From NCBI GenBank assembly GCA_031315865.1, contig JALDRJ010000002.1, positions 620,001 to 684,000 of the forward strand: 64,000 bases of DNA, read 5' to 3'. The position numbers were made by a program, and so were the translations under genes. Of this stretch, positions 44,649-53,621 are shown in pieces. The DNA is from Nitrospirales bacterium. Lineage in GTDB: Bacteria > Nitrospirota > Nitrospiria > Nitrospirales > UBA8639. Under the pieces are notes generated by a model. That model searched no databases, was not told the origin of the DNA, and saw only the letters and a list, made by a program, of their open reading frames with translations. The number at the start of each line of letters is the position of its first letter. The stretch's first letter is position 1.

Positions 44649-45350
44649 CTACTTTTTATCCTCCTTGCCCTTGCTCTCGCCCTTACCATCACCAGCCGCA
44701 GTGGCTTCTCCCTTATCAGCAGCTTTTGGATCAGTAGAGGCGGCCTCCGCTGTCTCCCGGGCGAGGAGCGCTTCAAGTTTCGCTTCAGACATCTTGGTGA
44801 CGACATGGGTGACCATAAGCTCTACATCATCCATGACTTTTACACCCTCTGGAACCACAAGATCTTTTACGTATACCGCTTCCCCGATTTGCAAGTTTTC
44901 TGCGTCCACTTCGATATGATCCGGCAGCTGGGCTGGCAGACATTCGATATGAAGCTCCCGAAGCACATTTTGCAGCACACCACCTTCTTTGACGCCAATC
45001 GGCGTCGCCCCGACCGTCGTGACCGGAACTTTTACGCGAAGTGGTTTGTCCATCGACACTTCAAAAAGATCAACATGCAGAAGCGTTCCGGCTACAGGAT
45101 CAATTTGATAATCTTGCATAACAGCTACACGCTGCTCTGGCTTACCATCTCCCGTGAGATGGACGGTTATGAGACCCGTGTGGCCAGCCTGCGAGAGGAT
45201 CACGTGCCTGGCGTCTTTCGGGTCCATCGAAATCAATAAAGACGTGCCTCCTCCATATAACACAGCAGGAATTTTCCCATTACGACGTAACTCACGTGCT
45301 GGCCCTTTACCAAACTTTTCTCGCCTTTCGACGGTCACCTCAAATTTCAT
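44649..45350 (-). CDS. rplY: 50S ribosomal protein L25 (CTC-type)
   Basis: A 233-residue 5S-rRNA-binding protein of the long CTC form. The L25 domain occupies about 1-95 (ERREKFGKGPARELRRNGKI, PAVLYGGG). A TL5 C-terminal beta domain follows (LREIHIECLP-like VLRELHIECLPAQLPDHIEV). The tail (about 190-233) is low-complexity, rich in Ala, Gly, Lys and Glu (AAAGDGKGESKGKEDKK). It lies between prs and pth. Confidence 0.95.
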   Translation of the reverse strand: MKFEVTVERREKFGKGPARELRRNGKIPAVLYGGGTSLLISMDPKDARHVILSQAGHTGLITVHLTGDGKPEQRVAVMQDYQIDPVAGTLLHVDLFEVSMDKPLRVKVPVTTVGATPIGVKEGGVLQNVLRELHIECLPAQLPDHIEVDAENLQIGEAVYVKDLVVPEGVKVMDDVELMVTHVVTKMSEAKLEALLARETAEAASTDPKAADKGEATAAGDGKGESKGKEDKK

Positions 45351-45488
45351 TGGCTGTCCCTCACTTTAGACTCATTCAAAATAATCAATCGTACTTCTAT
45401 CTCGCGCTTTCCCTGCCCAAAGGGATTCATCCCTGCATCTGCGTTCGTATATCTAGACTCATCCTGACAAATATCAAGTTAATGGTGT

Positions 45489-46430
45489 TTAGACAAACAA
45501 CGACGTCACAGATTCTTCATGATGAATGCGTAATATCGCTTCTCCTAAGAGCGGAGCCACCGACAGCGCTCGAAGCTTCGAACATTGCTGATCTCGGCCG
45601 TCGAGTGGAATGGTATTCGTCACGATTATTTCACGAAGACTCGAATTCTGTAACCGTTCGAGTGCCGGCCCCGACAAGACCGCATGTGTACATCCGGCAA
45701 TGGCGCTCAACGCGCCATTATCGATACAGGCCTGGGCCGTTTGAACGATCGTTCCTGCCGTATCGATCATATCGTCCAGAAGAAGGACATGCTTACCTTT
45801 TACTTCACCGATGATATTCATGACTTCAGCTTGATTGGCAGCTTCTCGCCGCTTATCGATAATCGCCAGAGCTGCATCCAGTCGCTTGGCGAATGCTCGG
45901 GCTCGTTCCACACCGCCGGCATCGGGAGAAACCACGACAACATCCTCATAACACTCTTTGCTAAAGTGCTCTAACAATACCGGCGTGGCATAGAGGTGAT
46001 CGACCGGAATATTAAAGAACCCTTGAATGGGCCCGGCATGCAGGTCCATCGTTAGAATCCGCTGAGCACCGGCGACGGTGAGTAAATCGGCCATGAGCTT
46101 TGCACTGATTGGCACCCGCGGCTGATCTTTTCGGTCTTGCCGGCCATACCCATAATAAGGAATCACCGCCGTGATTCTAGAAGCCGAAGAACGTTTCACC
46201 GCATCAAGCATGATCAACAATTCCATGATTGACGTATTGACCGGAGCACAACAGGATTGAATGAGGAAGACATCGGCTCCTCGCACATTCTCTTCAATTC
46301 TGACGCGGATTTCGCCGTCACTGAAGGTGGTCACCGTCGCGTCACTCAACTCCTGGCCAACGTAGGTAGAAATTTCCTTGGCCAAAGCGGTATTCGAATT
46401 GCCGGTGAATAATTTCAGAACCTTAGACAT
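45489..46430 (-). CDS. prs: Ribose-phosphate pyrophosphokinase
   Basis: A 313-residue enzyme that makes PRPP for nucleotide, histidine and tryptophan synthesis. Motifs: FSDGEIRVRIEENVRG, IPYYGYGRQDRKDQPRVPIS, MDLHAGPIQGFF, VVSPDAGGVERARAFAKRL and the PRPP loop VLLLDDMIDTAGTI. It starts the prs-rplY-pth gene string. A TTGACA at 46541-46536 lies upstream, but the -10 17 bases away is poor. Confidence 0.97.
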   Translation of the reverse strand: MSKVLKLFTGNSNTALAKEISTYVGQELSDATVTTFSDGEIRVRIEENVRGADVFLIQSCCAPVNTSIMELLIMLDAVKRSSASRITAVIPYYGYGRQDRKDQPRVPISAKLMADLLTVAGAQRILTMDLHAGPIQGFFNIPVDHLYATPVLLEHFSKECYEDVVVVSPDAGGVERARAFAKRLDAALAIIDKRREAANQAEVMNIIGEVKGKHVLLLDDMIDTAGTIVQTAQACIDNGALSAIAGCTHAVLSGPALERLQNSSLREIIVTNTIPLDGRDQQCSKLRALSVAPLLGEAILRIHHEESVTSLFV

Positions 46431-46606
46431 GCTTTACCTACAGATCGTCGCGAGACTCCGTTTTAACCTTACGTACCCGCAAATTCTCCCAAACACATCG
46501 CAAAACTCTCTAAGCTAATTCCGTGTTCCCCTTGTTGTCAACTTGCCATTCGCAAAATGCTCTAGAGGAGGTCTGCCTGGGAACTTTTGTGTATTTTGAT
46601 CAAAAT

Positions 46607-47509
46607 TCACATTATTGCAAGACCTACCGAACTGGTCTTGACACAATACACGGTTATTTGAGGGTTTTCCTCTAACGTCTTCCCGGCCCGAAGTGCTCCC
46701 GCTTGGTCAGCGAAAAGACCGAAGAGCGTCGATCCGCTTCCAGATAGCAGTGCAACGTCCGCCCCTAAATCGTATAACTGTTGCTTGATCTCCGCTAATC
46801 GTGGAATCGCTGGAAACAAGGCCGTTTCAAAATCGTTTTTCATCAACGGCATGAGCTCACCAAAATCCAGAGTTTGTTCCTGCTGGACTTGTTGCAATTC
46901 AGGAGGCAATGAAGGTACGCGAGTTCTCGATTCTGCCACTCGTTGATATGCCCATCCCGTCTCAATAGGGAACCCCGGATTCACCAACAGAACCCAACGA
47001 TTCCCGGTCATCGTGACGGGCTCGACGATTTCTCCCCAACCACGGATACAAGCCTGTGGTGCATAAAAAAAGAATGGCACGTCACTGCCGATCTCTCCAC
47101 CAACATTAGCCATTTCCTGGCGCGACCACCCTAACCCCAAGAGCTGAACGAGTCCCAAAATCGTGGCGGCCGCATCGCTACTCCCTCCGCCCAATCCGGC
47201 CCCCATAGGGATATGCTTTTCAAGGTGAATATCGACGCCAATAACAAGATGAGCTTTCTCTAAAACCCTCGCTGCGGCTCGATAGACCAGGTTGTCTTCC
47301 CCGACAGATAAACTATCAAGCTGACAGGTTAATCGAATGCTCGTTGAAGATGGATTGCGTTGAATGGTCAGATAGTCAAAAAAGTCGACCGTATGCATGA
47401 TCGACCATAATTCATGATACCCGTTCGGCAAACGTCCGAGAATTTTAAGGATAAGATTCAGTTTTGCTGGAGCGCTTACTCGTACTTCATCAAGTGCTGA
47501 CGCAGTCAT
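46607..47509 (-). CDS. ispE: 4-diphosphocytidyl-2-C-methyl-D-erythritol kinase
   Basis: A 300-residue GHMP-family kinase of the MEP isoprenoid pathway. The N-terminal APAKLNLILKILGRLPNGYH is typical IspE, and the ATP loop is IPMGAGLGGGSSDAAATI. The C-terminal glycine-rich motif is LLSGSGSTLFGLF. It precedes prs in the transcription order, as in many bacteria (ispE-prs). Confidence 0.96.
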   Translation of the reverse strand: MTASALDEVRVSAPAKLNLILKILGRLPNGYHELWSIMHTVDFFDYLTIQRNPSSTSIRLTCQLDSLSVGEDNLVYRAAARVLEKAHLVIGVDIHLEKHIPMGAGLGGGSSDAAATILGLVQLLGLGWSRQEMANVGGEIGSDVPFFFYAPQACIRGWGEIVEPVTMTGNRWVLLVNPGFPIETGWAYQRVAESRTRVPSLPPELQQVQQEQTLDFGELMPLMKNDFETALFPAIPRLAEIKQQLYDLGADVALLSGSGSTLFGLFADQAGALRAGKTLEENPQITVYCVKTSSVGLAIM

Positions 47510-47542
47510 AACCCACTCGCAAGTGTGATCGATTTTCTCGGG

Positions 47543-48760
47543 TTAAATGAGCGAACCCATCGTGAAGAGTGGGAGGTACATCGCAACGACCAAGACACCG
47601 ATTCCCAGACCGATGAACAGAATCACCGCAGGCTCCAACATCGAGGTAAAGATCGCCACCGTTCGATTCAACTCTTGCTCATAAAAATTGGCGATTTGCT
47701 CTAAGAGCGTATCAAGCGCACCGGTTGTCTCTCCTACGTGAATCATCTGTGTGACCATGGGCGGGAACACGTGGCTCCTAGCCAGAGGTTTCGCGATGGT
47801 TTCCCCTTCACGAATCCGTAGACGAACCTCCTTGATGGCCTCCTCGACGATTCTATTGCCTGAAACCTTCCCGGATATTAGCAAGCCATCGAGAATCGAA
47901 ACCCCGCTGTTCAACAGCATTCCGAGTGTACGGGTAAATTGAACCACCGTCGAGGCCCTAACCACTCTCTGGACGAGGGGAAAGTTGAAGAGTAACTGAT
48001 CAATCACATGTTTTCCTTGACTGGTATGTCCCAATCGTACGCCAACAATAATCAACGACAGTACCACCGTGCCGATGATATGAGCATACGACTGCATCCA
48101 AACGCTCACATCCAATACGAATTGAGTCAGCCACGGCAACGCATCTCCTAACTCCGCAAACATCTGATCAAACAACGGGACAACCCAGATAAGCATGAAG
48201 AGAAAGACCAAAATCGCAACTCCTAACAAAGTCGCCGGGTATGCCAAAGCTGACAACACCTTACCCTTCATGGTCGCTTGCCGCTCTATATACGTCCCGA
48301 GTCGATTCAAGATGGAATCCATCAGACCGGTAGCCTCTCCCACTTCGATCATATTGACGTAAAATTCGTTAAATACAGACGGATGTTTTTTGAGGGCTTC
48401 CGCAAACCCAACCCCTCTTTCTATTTCTTGTCGAACCCCGGCAAGGATCGGTCGAAGCGCCGAACTCTCAGAATGATGTTCGAGCATGGAAAGGCATTCA
48501 AGAAGCGGAATACCGGCTTTGAGCATCGTGGCAAGTTGTTGGGTGAACGCTAAGAGCTCTTGGCTTTTGACTCTTGGAGCACGCAACGTTTTCAGCCAAT
48601 TGCCTCCATTCAGCAACCCGTTGCACTTTTCTTCAATGCGTGTAACCAGTATGTGACGCTTTCGTAAGAGAGAAACCGCTAATTTCTCGGTATCCGCGGC
48701 AACTTCACCCTGCAACACTTGTCCTCTCAAGGTTTTTCCGGTGTAGACGAATACAGCCAT
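47543..48760 (-). CDS. pilC: Type IV pilus inner-membrane platform protein PilC
   Basis: A 405-residue GspF/PilC protein, the inner-membrane platform on which PilB and PilT act. Two T2SSF domains are visible (QLATMLKAGIPLLECLSMLE, about 68-87, and FTRTLGMLLNSGVSILDGLL), with three hydrophobic spans (about 170-195, 220-245 and the C-terminal 375-400). The start chosen is MAVFVYTGKTLRGQVLQGEV at 48760, the normal PilC beginning; the upstream in-frame extension overlaps pilT and is hydrophobic and atypical. Confidence 0.93.
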   Translation of the reverse strand: MAVFVYTGKTLRGQVLQGEVAADTEKLAVSLLRKRHILVTRIEEKCNGLLNGGNWLKTLRAPRVKSQELLAFTQQLATMLKAGIPLLECLSMLEHHSESSALRPILAGVRQEIERGVGFAEALKKHPSVFNEFYVNMIEVGEATGLMDSILNRLGTYIERQATMKGKVLSALAYPATLLGVAILVFLFMLIWVVPLFDQMFAELGDALPWLTQFVLDVSVWMQSYAHIIGTVVLSLIIVGVRLGHTSQGKHVIDQLLFNFPLVQRVVRASTVVQFTRTLGMLLNSGVSILDGLLISGKVSGNRIVEEAIKEVRLRIREGETIAKPLARSHVFPPMVTQMIHVGETTGALDTLLEQIANFYEQELNRTVAIFTSMLEPAVILFIGLGIGVLVVAMYLPLFTMGSLI

Positions 48761-48827
48761 TTTATCTACCAACAACAGCGAAAAATACTTGAAGAACACA
48801 CATGAAAATAGTGACCCGTCCCATGCG

Positions 48828-49937
48828 TTAACGTAACCGTACATGCGTCAGGCGAGTCGCCCCCCGCTCTCCACGATTCCGGTCCAGAATACGCATCAAT
48901 TCTTCTGGCTGGGGTGTCGACGCGATGGCGACCTGAGAAGTAATCAACCCCTGCCGACAGAGATCGGCCAGCGCCTGGTTCATGGTCTGCATGCCATGTT
49001 TCGCCTGCCCTGTTTGCATTATTGAATAGATCTGATGAATCTTGTCTTCGCGAATTAAATTACGAATGGCGGGAGTAGGAATCATCACTTCCACGGCCAA
49101 CACACGCCCCTTGCCCCCCGCGTTCGGGACTAATCGTTGAGAAATAATTCCCGCCAATACCATGGAAAGTTGTGCTCGAACTTCGTCATGTTGATGGGGA
49201 GGATGCGCCGCAATCAATCGATTAATGGTCTGGACGGCTGAATTCGTATGAACGGTTGCTAAGGTCAGGTGACCAGTCTCTGCGATAGTCAACGCGGAAT
49301 GAATCGTGTCAAAATCTCGCAGTTCTCCAAGACAGACAACATCCGGATCTTGACGCAAGACACCTTTTAAAGCTGAAGAAAAATCTCGTGCGTCTTCGCC
49401 GATTTCTCGTTGTGTGATAAGAGCTTTCTTGGGGACGTACGAAAATTCAATGGGATCTTCAATCGTAACGATGTGGGCAGCTCGTCTTGAGTTGATCTCA
49501 TCGATCATCGCGGACAGCGTCGTGCTTTTCCCACTCCCTGTCGGGCCGACGACCAGGACAAGGCCCTGGGGCCGATCGATCAACTCGGCGAGTACCGGAG
49601 GAAGCGCTAATTCCTCAAAGGAAGGAGGTTGCCGCGGAATCACCCGTAACGCCAAGGCGATAGCTCCCTGTTGCTGATAGACATGACATCGAAACCGTCC
49701 GATATGCTCCAATGTCATTGAACAATCGAGTTCTTTCACAGCAGAAAGCTCAAGCTGCTGTTGCGGAGTCAACAGTTCCTCAACCATACATTGAATCTCT
49801 TCACGCGAAAGCGGTACGTCTGAGAGGAGCTGTAAACGTCCATCCTGCCGAATACGTGGACAGCTTCCGACGGTAAGATGGAGATCAGACCCGGAGCGTT
49901 CCGTCACCGACTGACAAAATTCTTGCAAGGTCCGCAT
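48828..49937 (-). CDS. pilT: Type IV pilus retraction ATPase PilT
   Basis: A 369-residue hexameric ATPase that powers pilus retraction and twitching. The Walker A site is VVGPTGSGKSTTLSAMI (about 129-145), the Asp box follows (IVTIEDPIEFSY), Walker B is PDVVCLGELRD, and the His box is HLTLATVHTNSA. The PilT-specific AIRNLIRE motif is present, here AIRNLIREDKIHQIYS. It lies between pilB and pilC. Confidence 0.95.
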   Translation of the reverse strand: MRTLQEFCQSVTERSGSDLHLTVGSCPRIRQDGRLQLLSDVPLSREEIQCMVEELLTPQQQLELSAVKELDCSMTLEHIGRFRCHVYQQQGAIALALRVIPRQPPSFEELALPPVLAELIDRPQGLVLVVGPTGSGKSTTLSAMIDEINSRRAAHIVTIEDPIEFSYVPKKALITQREIGEDARDFSSALKGVLRQDPDVVCLGELRDFDTIHSALTIAETGHLTLATVHTNSAVQTINRLIAAHPPHQHDEVRAQLSMVLAGIISQRLVPNAGGKGRVLAVEVMIPTPAIRNLIREDKIHQIYSIMQTGQAKHGMQTMNQALADLCRQGLITSQVAIASTPQPEELMRILDRNRGERGATRLTHVRLR

Positions 49938-49958
49938 ACAATCCCCACTCCTCTGCCG

Positions 49959-51779
49959 CTACTCATCGGCAGACGTCACAGCCAATACTTCATCAACAGT
50001 GGTCACACCGAGCTTGATCTTTTGCAGACCGCTCGCACGCAAAGAGTTGAAACTCGAACGACGTGCGCAGGCCTTGATCTCATAGACCGGCGCTCGTTGG
50101 AGAATTTTGTCGTGCAGTTCATCAGAAAAAGAGAGGATTTCAAATAACGGGATTCTCCCTTTAAATCCCGTGCCCTGACACTGCGGACAGCCGGCCCCTC
50201 TCATCGGCGTCACTTCAACGGCTGCTTCTCTGGAAAACCCTAACGTCGTCAGTTGATGGATGGAAATTGAATCGGGTTCACGACATTCTTCGCAAATTTT
50301 ACGAATCAAGCGTTGGGCGATGACAAGCGATAGAGCCGATGAGACGAGAAATGGCTCGATACCCATGTCCAGTAATCGTGTCACGGCGCGTATGGCATCG
50401 GTCGTATGGAGCGTCGAAAACACGCGGTGACCGGTCAATGCGGCTTGGACCGCAATACTTGCCGTTTCACGATCACGAATTTCTCCAACCATGATCACAT
50501 CGGGATCTTGCCTGAGGAATGAACGAAGACCCGCGGCGAACGATAGACCAATATCGTCCTTGGTCTGCAATTGGTTAATCCCCGGAATTTGATATTCGAC
50601 GGGGTCCTCAACGGTCACGATATTCACGCCGGGAGAATTCAAAAACTGAAGTGCTGAATATAATGTCGTCGTCTTTCCGCTGCCGGTTGGGCCCGTGACC
50701 AGCACCATCCCATGTGGCACTTCCAGCGTCGTCATCACTTTCGAAAGACCAGCTGCATCAAAACCGAGTTGCGTCAGGTCCAGATTGAGGCAAGAACGGT
50801 CCAGAATCCTCAGCACCACCTTCTCTCCGTAAACACAGGGAAGAATGGACACTCGGATATCACAATCGCGAATGCCTTCACTCTTCGCTCTCATGCGACC
50901 ATCCTGAGGAAGTCGCTGTTCTGCAATATTCAAACGGGACATGATTTTGATGCGAGCCACGATCGCCCGTTGCACGCTTTTGGGGAGATGCATTACCGTG
51001 CGCAACACACCATCTAGCCGGAATCGCACTCGAACAAAATCCACGTACGGTTCGATATGCACATCGCTCGCCTCGGATTGACGCGCCTGCTCAATCAGGC
51101 GATTGACCAGATGAACGACAGGTGCTCGATCTTCTCCACCATCCGATCCTCTTTCGGCCTCCTCTCCTACAGGCAAGGATGAGGTGACTTCTTCCAGACA
51201 TGCCTGAAGCTCAGGGAATGAAAAGGAAGGATTCTCACTCACGCGCACATAGCCTTTGCCGGATTGAGTCTGTCGCTCTGAGGTAGAAGCTGAAGCCACT
51301 TGAGACGAACGTTGCTCCCGGACTGCTCTCCTGCGTTCATGTGGACCAGTATCCTGCTGATACAGGCGGTGAATCGCTGACAGAATATCTGACTCCATGG
51401 CCACGACCGGGACGACGTGGACCCCAACAAGAAATTTAATCTCATCGAGGACACTCGTATTGGACGGGTCCACCATCGCCAATATGAGCCGCGACTCCGT
51501 CTTCCGCACAGGAATGACCGTATACTTTTTGGCTATCTCGACAGGAATGAACCTCAAAAGCTCAGCATCGACCTGACAGGTCGATAAATCGATCGTTGAC
51601 ACGCCATATTGCTGACTCAAGAACTGCAATAATGTGGATTCAGACACCGCTCCCATTTCGACGAGAATACTCCCGAGTCGACTTCCACTGACCTCTTGAA
51701 CCTGCAATGCCGCACGGACTTGCTCCTCAGAAATTAATCGAGCCTCTAACAATCGTTGTCCCATGCGCTCTCGTACCAT
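49959..51779 (-). CDS. pilB: Type IV pilus assembly ATPase PilB
   Basis: A 606-residue extension ATPase. An N-terminal MshEN/GspE-N domain (about 1-150, QRLLEARLISEEQVRAALQV) is followed by the ATPase core: Walker A GPTGSGKTTTLYSALQF, the Asp box VTVEDPVEYQIPGINQLQ, Walker B PDVIMVGEIRDRE, and the zinc tetracysteine (CEEC and CPQC). The start could also be the ATG five codons later. It starts the pilBTC unit and follows pgsA by 14 bases. Confidence 0.94.
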   Translation of the reverse strand: MVRERMGQRLLEARLISEEQVRAALQVQEVSGSRLGSILVEMGAVSESTLLQFLSQQYGVSTIDLSTCQVDAELLRFIPVEIAKKYTVIPVRKTESRLILAMVDPSNTSVLDEIKFLVGVHVVPVVAMESDILSAIHRLYQQDTGPHERRRAVREQRSSQVASASTSERQTQSGKGYVRVSENPSFSFPELQACLEEVTSSLPVGEEAERGSDGGEDRAPVVHLVNRLIEQARQSEASDVHIEPYVDFVRVRFRLDGVLRTVMHLPKSVQRAIVARIKIMSRLNIAEQRLPQDGRMRAKSEGIRDCDIRVSILPCVYGEKVVLRILDRSCLNLDLTQLGFDAAGLSKVMTTLEVPHGMVLVTGPTGSGKTTTLYSALQFLNSPGVNIVTVEDPVEYQIPGINQLQTKDDIGLSFAAGLRSFLRQDPDVIMVGEIRDRETASIAVQAALTGHRVFSTLHTTDAIRAVTRLLDMGIEPFLVSSALSLVIAQRLIRKICEECREPDSISIHQLTTLGFSREAAVEVTPMRGAGCPQCQGTGFKGRIPLFEILSFSDELHDKILQRAPVYEIKACARRSSFNSLRASGLQKIKLGVTTVDEVLAVTSADE

Positions 51780-51793
51780 GGTTGTCTCTGTTT

Positions 51794-52360
51794 CTAGTCC
51801 TGATAATTGAGGCTCTTGATGCCTCGATAGAGGTAATGAGTCCCCGACGCGACCGTCAGCGTCGCCATCAGCCCCAAAACAGGTTGAATGGTGTGGTCTT
51901 GGACATACCCCGTCGTCATCAAGACCACCATCGTGATGTACACAAATTGCACGAGCGTCGTTCCTTTTCCGAGCGCCGTCGGCGTGATGTCGATCGAAGA
52001 TTCCGTTAGGCGGGCCAGAAGCGTACCCGACAAAAGAATCACATCACGACTCACAACCATGATCACGGCCCAGACCGGGACTAAATGTAATATGGCTAAT
52101 GTCAGGAATGACGACATTAACAAGAGTTTGTCCGCAAGCGGGTCGAGATAGGCTCCGATCCGGGTCTGCTGGTTGGCCATCCGGGCGATGGCTCCATCTA
52201 ACCCATCGGTAATGGCTGCGATGATGAGAACCAGAAGAGCGTGATCATAATGTTCATAGACCAAGAGGCCCACAAACACGGGAACCAAGAGAATTCTCAG
52301 AACTGTCAGACTGTTGGGAATGTTGATCGGAATTCCATCTGAGATCGATACACGGTCCAT
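51794..52360 (-). CDS. pgsA: CDP-diacylglycerol-glycerol-3-phosphate 3-phosphatidyltransferase
   Basis: A 188-residue membrane enzyme that makes phosphatidylglycerophosphate. The CDP-alcohol phosphotransferase motif D-x2-D-G-x2-A-R-x8-G-x3-D-x3-D is visible in TDGLDGAIARMANQQTRIGA followed by YLDPLADK. NIPNSLTVLRILLVPVFVGL is the usual N-terminus. Four hydrophobic spans are seen. It is the first gene upstream of the pilus motors. Confidence 0.93.
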   Translation of the reverse strand: MDRVSISDGIPINIPNSLTVLRILLVPVFVGLLVYEHYDHALLVLIIAAITDGLDGAIARMANQQTRIGAYLDPLADKLLLMSSFLTLAILHLVPVWAVIMVVSRDVILLSGTLLARLTESSIDITPTALGKGTTLVQFVYITMVVLMTTGYVQDHTIQPVLGLMATLTVASGTHYLYRGIKSLNYQD

Positions 52361-52577
52361 TTGGCATTCCCAACGCTTACATGAATAGCGTGCCAGGCTT
52401 GCTTCTACTGTTGAAAGGGTAAGTGTTGCTTCTTGGGGAAGTCAACCGAAGAAAAGTGTATCATACAGAGAGCCACATACAACTTGCGAGTCTGTCCATT
52501 CATTCATATAATGACGCTCACGATACGATTGCTTGGGACTGAGAACGTTCTGCACCCATATAAGGAGCTTCCCCTGA

Positions 52578-52895
52578 ATGAGCACACTGCCCTTGTCATT
52601 CCGAGTGCGCAATGCCGTCGTTGAAAAACACCAACTAGAGGGAACGGATCCCAGTGAACGCTATTTTAACCGCCTCATGCCGGTCAAACGGGTGGATCGA
52701 GGCTACACAACGAGTGTGATGTACGAAGCCTTAACGGTGGAGAGCGACACACACCAAACGGTTCACGCCGCCATTGCTGATGTTGTCGCGAAATTGCAAG
52801 AATTTGGATTCACCAAAATTCGAACCAGAGTAAACTTTAAAGGTCAACGATACCTGGCGGAAAAAGAATCTTGGATTGATTATCCTGATTCATAA
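52578..52895 (+). CDS. Hypothetical protein, 105 residues
   Basis: Not recognised. A soluble protein without signal or membrane segment. It has a mixed alpha/beta pattern and an amphipathic stretch (HAAIADVVAKLQEFGFTKIR). An AAGGAGC-type ribosome site is present before the start (ATAAGGAGCTTCCCCTGAATG). It is divergent from pgsA and lies 84 bases before another unknown plus-strand gene. Confidence 0.6.
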   Translation: MSTLPLSFRVRNAVVEKHQLEGTDPSERYFNRLMPVKRVDRGYTTSVMYEALTVESDTHQTVHAAIADVVAKLQEFGFTKIRTRVNFKGQRYLAEKESWIDYPDS

Positions 52896-52978
52896 TCGAG
52901 CATCAACTTCGATTGCCTTCCACGATCACCAGCGCCTTCACACTCTTCATCCATTATGTTTCGAATGATTGATTTACG

Positions 52979-53578
52979 ATGATCATCAAACAACTGTTGT
53001 CTCTCACGATATCCGCCATGACACTCATGCTAGTGACCTTGGGACTCACGACCGGAAGTTTTGGCGAAAGTGGGTTCCTCGACTTTAAGAACAATGGACT
53101 CTCGTTTCAATATCCTTCGCACTTAAAGCTGATGAATTCCACCAGTACAAGAAAAATCCAACACATGCTCAACCAACAATTACAAGGTATGGGCAACACG
53201 CAAGTCTCGGTCGTGGCCCTTGATGTGCTGCTCAATCTACCGGCCTTCCGTGTCATGATCGCCAAAGAGCGTTTCCTGACAGCCCCTACTCCAGACTACC
53301 TGATCGAAGAGCGAAAGCACTTTCTCCATGAAGCGCAACAACGAGGCATGGTTCAATCCTACGGAGCAATCAAAAAAACGAGGATTGCCGGACACCCAGC
53401 AATCGAATTTCATGACCTTGATCAAGGTGCGCAGGGATACGGCAGTCGTGTGAGAATCCTCTGCGGCAAAGACACGTGGAATATCAGTTTTACCGGCAGC
53501 AGTTCCCACACGTACAGACAGAATCAGGAAGCGGTGACCCAGATCATTAACTCCATGACTGTCCTAGAAACTTGTTAA
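52979..53578 (+). CDS. Exported hypothetical protein, 199 residues
   Basis: Not recognised. An N-terminal signal peptide (LLSLTISAMTLMLVTLGLTT, about 6-25) suggests export. The mature region resembles small exported proteins of the type that bind or protect envelope components (FLDFKNNGLSFQYPSHLKL, and a HPAIEFHDLDQGAQGYGSRV segment), but no family can be named. It ends 43 bases before the zwf stop on the opposite strand. Confidence 0.6.
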   Translation: MIIKQLLSLTISAMTLMLVTLGLTTGSFGESGFLDFKNNGLSFQYPSHLKLMNSTSTRKIQHMLNQQLQGMGNTQVSVVALDVLLNLPAFRVMIAKERFLTAPTPDYLIEERKHFLHEAQQRGMVQSYGAIKKTRIAGHPAIEFHDLDQGAQGYGSRVRILCGKDTWNISFTGSSSHTYRQNQEAVTQIINSMTVLETC

Positions 53579-53621
53579 TTCTGTTTGGTGGGTATTGAGA
53601 TAACTTGAAGATGGGAGCCAA

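Noticed and set aside
46513-46541. Possible prs promoter, TTGACA and TTAGCT 17 bases apart
   Set aside because: The -10 hexamer is too far from consensus to call.
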